Assembly (NCBI RefSeq): GCF_018860155.1
Contig: NZ_JAHKNI010000003.1
Span: forward strand, 372,001 to 436,000
Length of the DNA stretch: 64,000 bases
Origin: Nocardia albiluteola
Lineage (GTDB): Bacteria; Actinomycetota; Actinomycetes; Mycobacteriales; Mycobacteriaceae
Direction: 5' to 3'
The position numbers were made by a program, and so were the translations under genes. Below, in pieces: positions 44,220-52,144 of this stretch (its first letter is position 1; each line of letters starts with the position of its first letter). Below the pieces are notes generated by a model, which made no database searches, was not told the DNA's origin, and saw only the letters and a list, made by a program, of their open reading frames with translations.

Positions 44220-44912
44220 GTGGTACACAAGAAAATCTCTCGTCCCAGCACCTCTGCGGGCAATGCGGTGGCACGCGCCCGCGGGCGGCGGACCGGCGGT
44301 CTCCTGGCCGTGGCCGCCGCGGTTGTCGTCATCGCGCTCGCGGCCGTGATCGCCTTCGCCCTGGTCAGGCAGCACGGCGGCGCCGGCCCGGCAGCGCGCG
44401 GCGATGTCCCCGCCACCGTCGCGGTCGGGGCCGATACGCCGCCGCCATGGCCCGCGCCCGCCGACGCGACGGCGGCGGTCCGGGCCGCTGGACTGCCGAT
44501 GCTCGATGCCGAGGGCACCGTGCTGCATATCCACTCGCATCTGGATGTGGTCGTCGACGGCAAGCCGGTCCCGGTGCCCGCACTGGTCGGCATCGACCTG
44601 AACCGCGGCACGATCAGCCCGGTGCACACCCACGACACCAGCGGCGTGATTCATATCGAGTCGCCCACACAGCACACATTCACCCTGGGTGAGTTTTTCA
44701 GGGAGTGGGGCGTGAGCCTGTCGTCCAATAATGTCGGCGCGCTGCACGCCGGAAACGGCAAGACCGTGCGCGTGTATGTCAACGGTGTTCCGCGAGAAGG
44801 GAACCCGGCCGATATTGCTCTCGGAGCCCATGACGAGATCGCCGTCACCTATGGATCCGCGAACGGTGCGGCGGCCGTACCGTCGCGGTACGACTTCCCG
44901 GAAGGAGAGTAG
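44220..44912 (+). CDS. Membrane-anchored His-rich protein, possible metal binding
   Basis: 230 residues from GTG 44220; the frame extends to 44061. One N-terminal membrane helix (LLAVAAAVVVIALAAVIAFAL) anchors an extracytoplasmic domain of about 130 residues with HIHSHLDVVVDGKPVPVPALVG, then PVHTHDTSGVIHIESP and FTLGEFFREWGVSLSSNNVG. The six clustered histidines could hold copper or zinc. This domain is widespread in actinobacteria without a set function. Follows the DUF6153-like gene by 190 nt; both may act in envelope metal handling. Confidence 0.75.
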   Translation: MVHKKISRPSTSAGNAVARARGRRTGGLLAVAAAVVVIALAAVIAFALVRQHGGAGPAARGDVPATVAVGADTPPPWPAPADATAAVRAAGLPMLDAEGTVLHIHSHLDVVVDGKPVPVPALVGIDLNRGTISPVHTHDTSGVIHIESPTQHTFTLGEFFREWGVSLSSNNVGALHAGNGKTVRVYVNGVPREGNPADIALGAHDEIAVTYGSANGAAAVPSRYDFPEGE

Positions 44913-45045
44913 GGCGATCGGGCGCCGCGGCTGCACATCTGAAGGTTTGCACAGCCGCTGAACGAGCCCACGCTGCAGCCGAGGCTGGGCACAGCCTCGG
45001 CCGGCTCAAAAGTGGCTGACATCGGGACGCACGGGATGGCGGACC

Positions 45046-45525
45046 TCAGCCTGCGCGGCGGAACACCACCCACCGCATCGCGCAGTACATGTACACCGCC
45101 TCGCAGGCGCCCGCGGCGAGGCGGGCCAGGTGGTATTCCACACCGAGCGCGGCCAGCACCGCGGAAACCCCGAGGATGAATGCCAGGTAGTTCACCACCA
45201 CGACGCCGACATACACCGCGATCTGCGGCCCCACCGCCGAGTGGGACCGAAAGTTCAGCGTCCGGTTCAGCACATAGCTCAGTGCGAAGGCGCACACATA
45301 CGCCAGAGTCACCGCAATCGGCACCGGCCATCGAAGCCCGCCGTGCAGCAGGGTCAGCAGCAGCAGGTCGACACCGAAGGTGCCGCTGTTGATCACCGCG
45401 AAGCCCAGAAAGGTCGGTGCGACAACGGTATTCAACCCGAACGGCAGCCGCGCGACCACCGCCTCGCAGGCTCGGTGGAATCGCTCGGCAGGTCGTGCCG
45501 CTCCGGTCCTCGCCACATCGTGCAC
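45046..45525 (-). CDS. GtrA-family membrane protein
   Basis: 159 residues with four membrane helices: FLGFAVINSGTFGVDLLLL, VPIAVTLAYVCAFALSYVLN, AVYVGVVVVNYLAFILGVSA and a last helix before YCAMRWVVFRR. NRTLNFRS between helices 2 and 3 is the GtrA signature. Such proteins move or position polyprenyl-phosphate-linked sugars (as in arabinogalactan and O-antigen glucosylation). Lone gene, so the glycosylation partner is unknown. Confidence 0.88.
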   Translation of the reverse strand: MHDVARTGAARPAERFHRACEAVVARLPFGLNTVVAPTFLGFAVINSGTFGVDLLLLTLLHGGLRWPVPIAVTLAYVCAFALSYVLNRTLNFRSHSAVGPQIAVYVGVVVVNYLAFILGVSAVLAALGVEYHLARLAAGACEAVYMYCAMRWVVFRRAG

Positions 45526-45648
45526 GCCGCCAAGGTGCCAGCGCGAGGTTATGCCCAGGTGATCATTCTCCGAACGGCGCCCGAACGACGCCCCCTACAC
45601 TCGGGGGGCCGACCGCGGGAGCTTGCGTATCCGGTGATGGGAGGGTGC

Positions 45649-45816
45649 ATGGAGAACGATGCGAAGCTGATGGAAATTCTGCGCGGTTTGGACGATCCCG
45701 AGGCACCGGAATGGCCGGGCGGCTATCTCGCGCACCGCTATGACGGCCCCACCCTCATGCCCTTCTCCGGTTCCGCGGACCCGACGTGGTGGGACCGGTT
45801 CTTCGGTGTTCGCTGA
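45649..45816 (+). CDS. Small acidic protein, convergent overlap with permease
   Basis: 55 residues from ATG 45649 with GGGAGG 4 nt upstream. Charged helix MENDAKLMEILRGLDDPEAP, then an aromatic end with PTWWDRFFGVR. The good ribosome site and non-random composition support it. The last 62 nt overlap the 3' end of the convergent permease gene, so the two mRNAs would be complementary there. Family unknown. Confidence 0.5.
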   Translation: MENDAKLMEILRGLDDPEAPEWPGGYLAHRYDGPTLMPFSGSADPTWWDRFFGVR

Positions 45817-47083
45817 GCCTCGTGCGTGAACGATCGGCCAGCAAGCGCGCCGGCACCGCGACGGCGGCGATCGCGGGCGGGATCAGCAGATGCCAGCCCG
45901 CGAAAGGCACGGTCGTCAGCAACAGTGCGACGGCGGTGAGCGCCAGGACGCGGCGGCCGCGGTCGAACAGTCGCGCCGCCGCGGCCGTGCCGAGCAGATA
46001 CGTGGCCAGCACCAGCACCGAGGGAATGAACACGATGTCATCGGTGCCCCACCCGAACACCGCCGCGGCGAGCAGGCCGGCGCCACCGATTCCGGCTACG
46101 GCCAGGATCGAAAAGTGCGGAGCCCCTTGCCGATTCGTGCGGGTAAGAAACCCGGGCGCCCAGCCGTCGCGGGCGAGCGCGTAGCCCAGGCGGGACACCG
46201 AGGCGACGAAGGCATTGGCCGTGCCGAGGCATATTACGACGGCGGCGACGGCGACGACGCCGACGGCCGACAGCCCGAGCCCGCGCTGGATGATCACGCC
46301 GAGCGAGATCCGGTCCAGGGCGCGGTCACCGTAGGACCCGGTGCCGACGACGGCGAACGCGACGCCCAGGTAGAGCACGGTGACGATCAGGATCGTCAGC
46401 AGCGTGGCGCGGGGCAGGGTGCGTCCGACGTCGCGGAACTCCGCGGACAGGTGTGCGATTGCCTCCCATCCGGCGAAGGCGAAGAACAGGACCACGACCG
46501 TCCTGCCGATACCGGCGATGCCGTGCGGCGCGAACGGGGCGAGGTGGTCGAGGCGAACCTGCGCAAGCGCGACCAGGACGACGGTGAGCAGAATCGCTGC
46601 GACGCCGGCGGCCAGGCCGATCTGCACGCGGGCTCCCAGTCGCAGACCGGCCAGATTGGCCAGGACCGCGCTGGCCAGCACGATCGCCGCGACCGCCGGC
46701 GCCCACTTCTGTCCGAGCCCGAGCGCAGCGGCGACGTAGTAGCCGGCGGTCAGCGGGACGATGGTCTGCCCGATAGACCCGGCGATGAAGTACCACCATC
46801 CGGCGATCCCGCCCACCGAGGGCCCGAACGCCCGCGCGGCGAAGGTGGCGACGCCGCCCGCGTCCGGGAACCGGGTGGCCAGCGCCGCGAACGTGAAGGC
46901 CAGCGGCAGGCCGAGCAGGGCGCTGAAGCCCCACGCGATCAGCGCGGCGGGACCGGCCAGCGAGGCGGCCTGGCCGGGCAGCACCAGCACCCCGGCCCCA
47001 AGGATCGCGCAGATGTAGAGGGCGATGCCCTGTCTCAGCCCGATCGTCTGGGCCGGGGCCGCCGCGCGGGTACGAGTGCTCAC
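45755..47083 (-). CDS. APC-family amino acid transporter (YjeH-like)
   Basis: 442 residues, 12 helices, then a 40-residue basic tail. Helix 1 has LYICAILGAGVLVLPGQAA, the APC unwound region; helix 6 has FFAFAGWEAIAHLSAEF. These match the YjeH/YjiH-like branch, some of which export amino acids. It is divergent from the GlxA-type regulator with only 40 nt between start codons, which suggests control by that regulator. Confidence 0.88.
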   Translation of the reverse strand: MSTRTRAAAPAQTIGLRQGIALYICAILGAGVLVLPGQAASLAGPAALIAWGFSALLGLPLAFTFAALATRFPDAGGVATFAARAFGPSVGGIAGWWYFIAGSIGQTIVPLTAGYYVAAALGLGQKWAPAVAAIVLASAVLANLAGLRLGARVQIGLAAGVAAILLTVVLVALAQVRLDHLAPFAPHGIAGIGRTVVVLFFAFAGWEAIAHLSAEFRDVGRTLPRATLLTILIVTVLYLGVAFAVVGTGSYGDRALDRISLGVIIQRGLGLSAVGVVAVAAVVICLGTANAFVASVSRLGYALARDGWAPGFLTRTNRQGAPHFSILAVAGIGGAGLLAAAVFGWGTDDIVFIPSVLVLATYLLGTAAAARLFDRGRRVLALTAVALLLTTVPFAGWHLLIPPAIAAVAVPARLLADRSRTRLSEHRRTGPTTSGPRNRRRA

Positions 47084-47101
47084 CCCTCGATCTCAGCGGT
47101 T

Positions 47102-47119
47102 CTCGCCCTGCCGGGCGAG
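47102..47119. promoter_or_regulatory. Palindrome in the 40-nt divergent promoter
   Basis: CTCGCCC (47102-47108) and GGGCGAG (47113-47119) form a perfect inverted repeat with a 4-nt spacer, ending 5 nt before the regulator start. In so short a divergent gap it is a likely operator, and both mRNAs may be nearly leaderless. Confidence 0.5.
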
Positions 47120-47123
47120 TGTC

Positions 47124-48098
47124 ATGATCGACGTCATGCGCAAAAAATCAGACACCCATCGCGTGGCGGTCGCGGTGCTGCCGGGGGCGCCCATCTTCGA
47201 ACTGGCCGTGCCGTGCGAGGTGTTCGGCATACCTCGTCCCGAACTCGTCGACCCCTGGTACGAATTCCAGCTCTGCGCAACCGAACCCGGCGCCGCGATC
47301 GCCGGTGGGTTCGTCGCCACGACCCCGTTCGGGCTCGACGATCTCGCCGGAGCCGACACCGTCATCGTGCCCGCCTGCGCGAACGTTAACTCCGACCAAC
47401 CAGCCGATCTCGTTGCGTCCCTTGTCGAAGCGCACGAACGCGGGGCGCGGATCGCCGCAATCTGTTCCGGCGCATTCGTTCTCGCCCGGACCGGGCTACT
47501 GGACGGGCGCCGCGTCACCACACACTGGATGCACGCCGACGAACTGCGCCGCCGCTTCCCGCGAATCGAGGTCGACGAGACGGTGATCTATGCGCAGGAC
47601 GGCCCGATCCACACCTCGGCGGGCACCGCCGCCGGGATCGACCTGTGCATCGAACTGGTCCGCCAGGACCACGGCACCGCCGTCGCGAACGGCCTCGCCC
47701 GGCGCATGGTCACCCCACCCCACCGCGACGGGGACCAGGCGCAATACATCCTCGCCCCACTCCCCGCGACGAACACCCCACCGCTGGCCGAGATCACCGC
47801 CTGGGCGATCGCCCACCTCGACCGACCGGTCCGCCTCCGCGACCTCGCCGCCCGCGCGCACCTCAGCGAGCGCCAACTCACCCGCCGCTTCCTCGAGGCG
47901 TTCGGCCGCACGCCCGGCGACTGGCTCGTTCGCGAACGACTGCGCCGCGCCCAGGAACTCCTCGAGCAGACCGACCTCACGATCGAGACCATCGCCGGCC
48001 GCAGCGGTTTCGGAACCGCCGCGGGTCTGCGCGCGGCCTTCGCCAAGCACCTCCACACCGCCCCCAGCGACTACCGCAACACCTGGCGCACCGCATGA
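47124..48098 (+). CDS. GlxA-type AraC-family regulator with DJ-1/PfpI domain
   Basis: 324 residues. Residues ~10-180 form a DJ-1/PfpI (amidotransferase-like) sensor domain with AAICSGAFVLARTGLLDGRRVTTHW; the Cys at the nucleophile position is kept. Residues ~215-320 hold two AraC helix-turn-helix motifs (LRDLAARAHLSERQLTRRF and TIETIAGRSGFGTAAGLRAAF). Such proteins usually activate amine or amino acid metabolism. ATG 47124 chosen; ATG 47136 is an alternative. Divergent from the amino acid transporter. Confidence 0.9.
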   Translation: MIDVMRKKSDTHRVAVAVLPGAPIFELAVPCEVFGIPRPELVDPWYEFQLCATEPGAAIAGGFVATTPFGLDDLAGADTVIVPACANVNSDQPADLVASLVEAHERGARIAAICSGAFVLARTGLLDGRRVTTHWMHADELRRRFPRIEVDETVIYAQDGPIHTSAGTAAGIDLCIELVRQDHGTAVANGLARRMVTPPHRDGDQAQYILAPLPATNTPPLAEITAWAIAHLDRPVRLRDLAARAHLSERQLTRRFLEAFGRTPGDWLVRERLRRAQELLEQTDLTIETIAGRSGFGTAAGLRAAFAKHLHTAPSDYRNTWRTA

Positions 48099-48310
48099 GA
48101 ACTGCGCGCCGCGGCACGCGCATGCCCGGTGCGGGCTCGGCACTGTGTGCACCCGGCATGTACCGGGCGCAGGAAGACCGTGCTTTGGTATCGCCTGCTC
48201 GACCTCATCGACGCGGCTGCCCAGGTCGCAATAGATCGGCAAGCCCCCAAGCGGCCGGAACGCCGCGGGCGCCCGGCGTACCGCCGATTACAGTCTGAAC
48301 GCACGCCTGA

Positions 48311-48946
48311 TTACAACCGCGCCCGATCCTGTTGTCGCGAAGTGGTTTCCGAGCGCGTCGGCAGTCCGTGCTGGACCAGGGGCACGATGCCGGCGGCGAC
48401 GAAGGCACGAACCTGGGCGTCGTCGCGGAAGTCCAGGCCGCCGGTCGGGGTCAGTAGCACCGAATGGGCCAGGCGGGCAAGGAGTTCCGCGACCGGATGC
48501 GGGTCGTAGGTATCGATGACGCCGGACTGCTGGGAGCTTTGCAGGATCTGGACGATATAGCCGATGCCCAGCGCCACGCCCTGCTGGCCGCGCACGGTGA
48601 AGAAGTCCAGGATCTCCTCGGGAGCGACATCCAGCAGCTTGGTGACCAGCGGATGGGCGTGCGTCTGGCGCAGCACGTGGACGACGGTTTCCTCGATTTG
48701 GTGATCGGTGCCCGCGGTGGCGGTGGCGATCGCGGTGACCTCGGCCAGCGTCCGCTGGATCTCCCGGGTCAGCATCGCCTCGATCAGGTTCTCCTTGGTG
48801 GAGAAGCGGCGATAGATCGTGACGCGGTTGACCCCCGCGCGACGGGCGATATCGTCGAGGCTGGCGCGGCGGATGCCGACCTGGAGCACGCGCTGCAGGG
48901 TGGCGTCGAGGAGCCGTTCTTCCATGTCGTCCCGTGCTGCGGCCAT
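48311..48946 (-). CDS. TetR-family transcriptional regulator
   Basis: 211 residues. Helix-turn-helix at about 28-60: ASLDDIARRAGVNRVTIYRRFSTKENLIEAM. The ligand domain is helical with FFTVRGQQGVALGIGYIVQ. The ATG start is touched by a small palindrome suggesting autoregulation. Its natural target may have been the VOC gene whose fragment lies just upstream on the same strand, but no intact partner is left nearby. Family call firm; role unknown. Confidence 0.9.
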   Translation of the reverse strand: MAAARDDMEERLLDATLQRVLQVGIRRASLDDIARRAGVNRVTIYRRFSTKENLIEAMLTREIQRTLAEVTAIATATAGTDHQIEETVVHVLRQTHAHPLVTKLLDVAPEEILDFFTVRGQQGVALGIGYIVQILQSSQQSGVIDTYDPHPVAELLARLAHSVLLTPTGGLDFRDDAQVRAFVAAGIVPLVQHGLPTRSETTSRQQDRARL

Positions 48947-48959
48947 GTATCAAAGATAC
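48947..48959. promoter_or_regulatory. Small palindrome at the tetR start
   Basis: GTATC and GATAC around AAA (48947-48959) form a 13-bp perfect palindrome immediately before the tetR ATG. It overlaps a possible -10 element and may be the autoregulatory site. Confidence 0.45.
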
Positions 48960-48996
48960 CAATCCTGTTGCTTCATCGCGTTCGGACCGGCGGGTT

Positions 48997-49110
48997 TCAC
49001 CGGCCGTTGACGGACTGAATCTGGATCAGGTTGCCGCAGGTGTCGTCGTATACGGCCGTGCTCACCACGCCCATGTCGGCGGGTTTCTGGGCGACTTGGT
49101 GCTCCTGCAG
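48997..49110 (-). pseudogene. C-terminal fragment of a VOC (glyoxalase-fold) gene
   Basis: Minus-strand reading gives RKLQEHQVAQKP, then VVSTAVYDDTCGNLIQIQ before a TGA at 48999-48997. TCGNLIQI is the closing strand of VOC-family domains. Only about 38 residues remain; the rest is replaced by the end of the PaaX gene. A true gene remnant. Confidence 0.65.
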
Positions 49111-49111
49111 T

Positions 49112-49966
49112 TTACGGATGCGCGGCGATGGAGGCCGCCCATCGTCTGCTGCTGTCGAGGTAGCGCTGATATGCGGCGGCGAACCGGTCCACGCTGGCCG
49201 GGCCGGGCCAGTCCGGGGGCAGCATGTCCTCGGGGAGGCCGGGGTCGAGATAGGGAATGGTGCGCCATCGGTCCAGGATCGGGACGAAGCGGCCGAATGC
49301 GGCGCGGCCGGTGGTGTCGTCGGGTTGCCCGGGTTCCTCTGTGTGCGTGAGGAATTCGCGGTGCCGGCGCGCGAGCTCGTCGAGGTCCCACCAGCGCGCG
49401 GCGGTGGCGGGGGCGGTGCCGGGCGTGTCCAGATCGGTGACCCGGAACGAGGTCACGTACTCGCTCAGGTTCAGGGCGGTCACGATCGCGGTGACCTCGG
49501 CCGACAGGTAGTCGGGGCAGATCCACAGCCCGGCCGAGACGGTGCCGCAGCCGATCGAGGACAGTCGGCGCCGAAGCTGGTGCCGCGCAGCGCGTTCGGA
49601 CTCGGGGATGCCGAACGATATGAGCCGCCACGGATCTCCCGGCCGCATCCGGCGGAATCCGAAGATCCGTGCGTCGCCGCGCGCGAACATGCCCTCCGCG
49701 GCGGCGGTGACCGCGTATCCGCTACGGCCGCCACGGATTTCGGCGTCGAGGATGCCCTTGCTCTTCAGGCGGGCGACGGCCGTGCGGGTGCTCTGCGGCG
49801 GCACGCCGAGTACCGACATCAGCTCGGCGAGGTCGGCGATCGCGATCCAGCCGCCGAGGTGGCGGGCGTACGCCCCGAGCACGGTGCGGGCCAGTGAGGT
49901 GACGCTGCCGGGCCGTGCATCCAGGTCGTCGAGGATGGCGGAGGAATGTGGCACGGTGCCCGGCAT
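49112..49966 (-). CDS. PaaX-family transcriptional repressor
   Basis: 284 residues. N-terminal winged helix (about 20-85; WIAIADLAELMSVLGVPPQSTRTAVARLKSKGIL), the PaaX central domain with WRLISFGIPESERAARHQLRRRLSSIGCG and LWICPD, and a PaaX C-terminal domain ending YLDPGLPEDMLPPDWPGPA. PaaX proteins repress aromatic-catabolic operons and release on a CoA thioester. ATG 49966 shares one base with the kynA stop, so both are on one transcript. It likely controls kynA and the divergent hydrolase. Confidence 0.92.
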   Translation of the reverse strand: MPGTVPHSSAILDDLDARPGSVTSLARTVLGAYARHLGGWIAIADLAELMSVLGVPPQSTRTAVARLKSKGILDAEIRGGRSGYAVTAAAEGMFARGDARIFGFRRMRPGDPWRLISFGIPESERAARHQLRRRLSSIGCGTVSAGLWICPDYLSAEVTAIVTALNLSEYVTSFRVTDLDTPGTAPATAARWWDLDELARRHREFLTHTEEPGQPDDTTGRAAFGRFVPILDRWRTIPYLDPGLPEDMLPPDWPGPASVDRFAAAYQRYLDSSRRWAASIAAHP

Positions 49967-50829
49967 CACGTCGTGGAACGCCCTATTTCGGTTCGCACGG
50001 CGAATAATTCGGGAAAGAAGGTGAGATCGAGGGCGCGCTGCAGGAAGCCGACCCCGCTGGAACCGCCGGTGCCGGATTTCATGCCGATGGTCCGCAGCAC
50101 GGTGCGCAGGTGCCGGAACCGCCACAGCTGGAAGTTCTCCTCGAGGTCGACGAGCTCCTCGAATGCCTCGTAGACCGACCAATGCTCGTCCGCGTGCTCG
50201 TACACGGACTTGACCAGCGGCATCAGGTTCGGGTCGAAGACGTAGGCCCGGCTGACATCCCGATCGAGGGTCGAGCGCGGCACGTCGAGTCCGCTGCGGG
50301 CCAGATGGTGCCAGAACGCGTCGTACAGGCTCGGCTCGTACAGCAGCGTCTCGAGCTCGCGATGCGCGGCGGGGTCGGACTCGAACACCGCGAGCATGCC
50401 CGCGTTCTTGTTGCCGAGGATGAACTCCACGGCCCGGTACTGATGGGATTGGAAGCCCGAGGAATGGCCGAGGAAGTCGCGGAACTGCGCGTACTCGGTG
50501 GGGGTGAGGGTCGCCAGCGTGGACCACTGCTCGGTGAGCGTCTTCTGGATGTGTTTGACCCGGGCGATGCACTTGAGCGCGACGCCGATGTCGTCGTTGT
50601 CGAATGCCGCACGGGCGGCGCGTGTTTCGTGCAGGATCAGCTTCAGCCACAGTTCGGTGGTTTGATGCTGGATGATGAAGAGCAACTCGTCGTGGTGCTC
50701 GGGCCGGCTGACGGGGTGCTGCGCACTGAGCAGCGTGTCCAGGTCCAGGTAGGCCCCGTAACTCATCTCCGCGCGGAAGTCGGTGACGATCCGCTCCTCG
50801 ATCGCGCGGACATTGCCTTCGACCGTCAT
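49966..50829 (-). CDS. kynA: Tryptophan 2,3-dioxygenase
   Basis: 287 residues, the normal bacterial size. YGAYLDLDTLLSAQHP, DELLFIIQHQTTELWLKL (haem-distal and substrate region), FRDFLGHSSGFQSHQYRAVEF and EENFQLWRFRHLRTVLRTIG with the proximal His, then GTGGSSGVGFL, are all conserved in the family. It opens the indole ring to N-formylkynurenine. ATG 50829 with GAGGGA upstream. First gene of kynA-paaX, divergent from a formamidase-like fusion that would act on its product. Confidence 0.96.
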   Translation of the reverse strand: MTVEGNVRAIEERIVTDFRAEMSYGAYLDLDTLLSAQHPVSRPEHHDELLFIIQHQTTELWLKLILHETRAARAAFDNDDIGVALKCIARVKHIQKTLTEQWSTLATLTPTEYAQFRDFLGHSSGFQSHQYRAVEFILGNKNAGMLAVFESDPAAHRELETLLYEPSLYDAFWHHLARSGLDVPRSTLDRDVSRAYVFDPNLMPLVKSVYEHADEHWSVYEAFEELVDLEENFQLWRFRHLRTVLRTIGMKSGTGGSSGVGFLQRALDLTFFPELFAVRTEIGRSTT

Positions 50830-50901
50830 GGTGATTCCCTCGTAGATCCTCGTGGGTGACAACCCGCACGGCCAGGCCGGCGCGTCGTCGGCAACGACCA
50901 T

Positions 50902-50937
50902 ATTACTTAATCGTGTCGAGCGCTAGGATTGCGTAAT
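50902..50937. promoter_or_regulatory. Candidate PaaX operator between kynA and the hydrolase
   Basis: ATTACTTAATC (50902-50912) and GATTGCGTAAT (50927-50937) are an imperfect inverted repeat (9 of 11) with a 14-nt spacer, ending on the base before the hydrolase start codon. The hydrolase mRNA may be leaderless, with TAGGAT (50924-50929) as its -10 box. Confidence 0.65.
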
Positions 50938-52035
50938 ATGAGCACAGTCCCAGAGCCCGGCCCCACGGTGATCTTCGGTCCGGACGCCGTCACCGATCCG
51001 GACACCGCGCGCGAGGTGCTCGGGTCCGCGTTCGCGCAGCGCGGGCTGGCCGGCGACGTGCGATTCGCCGGGGATGCGCATGGATTCGACTTGTTGATTC
51101 GCAGTGCCGCACCGGATTCCGTGGTTGTTCCCGGTGTCGCGCGGCTCGCCGAGATCCCCGGCGCCGAGTTCGTTCACGTCGACCTCGTTGCCCGTGATCG
51201 CATCGATGCCGGGGGAGTGCGCACATACATTCGCGGCCGCGGACTCGACGGGCTTCGTTATGCCGTGGACGCCTGGTACTTTCACAGGCTGCGGCCCGCG
51301 ACCCTCGTCTCGTACGGCGAGCGGGCGGAGCAGGTCGTCGACGTGCGTACCCCGGTGGGTCCGGGGCCGCACCCCGTTGCCGTGCTGATCCACGGCGGCT
51401 ACTGGAAACCGTGGTGGGACCGGGACCTGATGGATGCCGCCGCCGTCGACCTGACCGCGCGCGGATTCGCGACGTGGAACATCGAATATCGCCGCCCGGG
51501 CGCGCACGGCTGGGACGCGACCACCGCGGACGCGGCCGCCGCCCTGGCCGCGATCGACTCGGCGCCCGCGTCTTTCGATCGGGATCGTGTGGTCGTTCTC
51601 GGGCATTCGGCGGGCGGGCAGCTGGCCCTGCGGGCGGGTGCGGACGCGGTTGCGTCCGGAGCCCCCGTCCGGCCCGCGCTGCTGGTGAGCCTGGCGGGGG
51701 TGCTGGATCTGCGCACCGCCGACGAGCGCGGGCTCGGCGACGGCGCGGTGCAGGCCGCGCTCGGCCACCGATACCACCCCGCCTCGGAGGTGTACCGGAG
51801 CTCCTCGCCGCTGGAGCGAGTCCCGATCGGAATACCGCAGGTGGCGGTCTGTGGTGACGCGGATGTCCCGGATCTGCGCGAGATCACCCGCCATTACGCC
51901 CGCCGGGCCACGGCGGCGGGGGACCGGGTCGAACTCGTGCAGCCCCCGGGAGACCACTTCGCTGTCATCGACCCTCGCAGCGAATCATGGCGTCGCACAA
52001 TCGAGGCGATGACGGCGTCGTTGCACCGGCGGTGA
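50938..52035 (+). CDS. Fusion: dehydroquinase-II-like domain + kynurenine formamidase-like hydrolase
   Basis: 365 residues. Residues ~10-120 align in order with type II 3-dehydroquinate dehydratase (FDLLIRSAAPDSVVVPG, then FVHVDLVARD, RTYIRGRGLDGLRYAVDA) but the catalytic Tyr and His motifs are absent, so it looks like a pseudoenzyme. Residues ~130-365 are an alpha/beta hydrolase with HGGYW (152-156), the oxyanion motif typical of kynurenine formamidase, nucleophile elbow GHSAG (Ser224), acid Asp307/309 and His340. Facing kynA, it should hydrolyse N-formylkynurenine to kynurenine and formate. ATG 50938 abuts the operator. Confidence 0.83.
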   Translation: MSTVPEPGPTVIFGPDAVTDPDTAREVLGSAFAQRGLAGDVRFAGDAHGFDLLIRSAAPDSVVVPGVARLAEIPGAEFVHVDLVARDRIDAGGVRTYIRGRGLDGLRYAVDAWYFHRLRPATLVSYGERAEQVVDVRTPVGPGPHPVAVLIHGGYWKPWWDRDLMDAAAVDLTARGFATWNIEYRRPGAHGWDATTADAAAALAAIDSAPASFDRDRVVVLGHSAGGQLALRAGADAVASGAPVRPALLVSLAGVLDLRTADERGLGDGAVQAALGHRYHPASEVYRSSSPLERVPIGIPQVAVCGDADVPDLREITRHYARRATAAGDRVELVQPPGDHFAVIDPRSESWRRTIEAMTASLHRR

Positions 52036-52144
52036 CCGGGCGCGAACCCGTATTGCCCGGACGAGACCGCCAGTGCCCGCGATTTCGGTGCGAGGTCGGC
52101 GTCGGTGAGTTATGTTGCCGGATACCCCTTTTCAGGAGGCTCTC

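Noticed and set aside
49000..49631. 189-codon Arg-rich minus-strand frame
   Set aside because: Out-of-frame reading of the PaaX gene; the PaaX frame has the family motifs.
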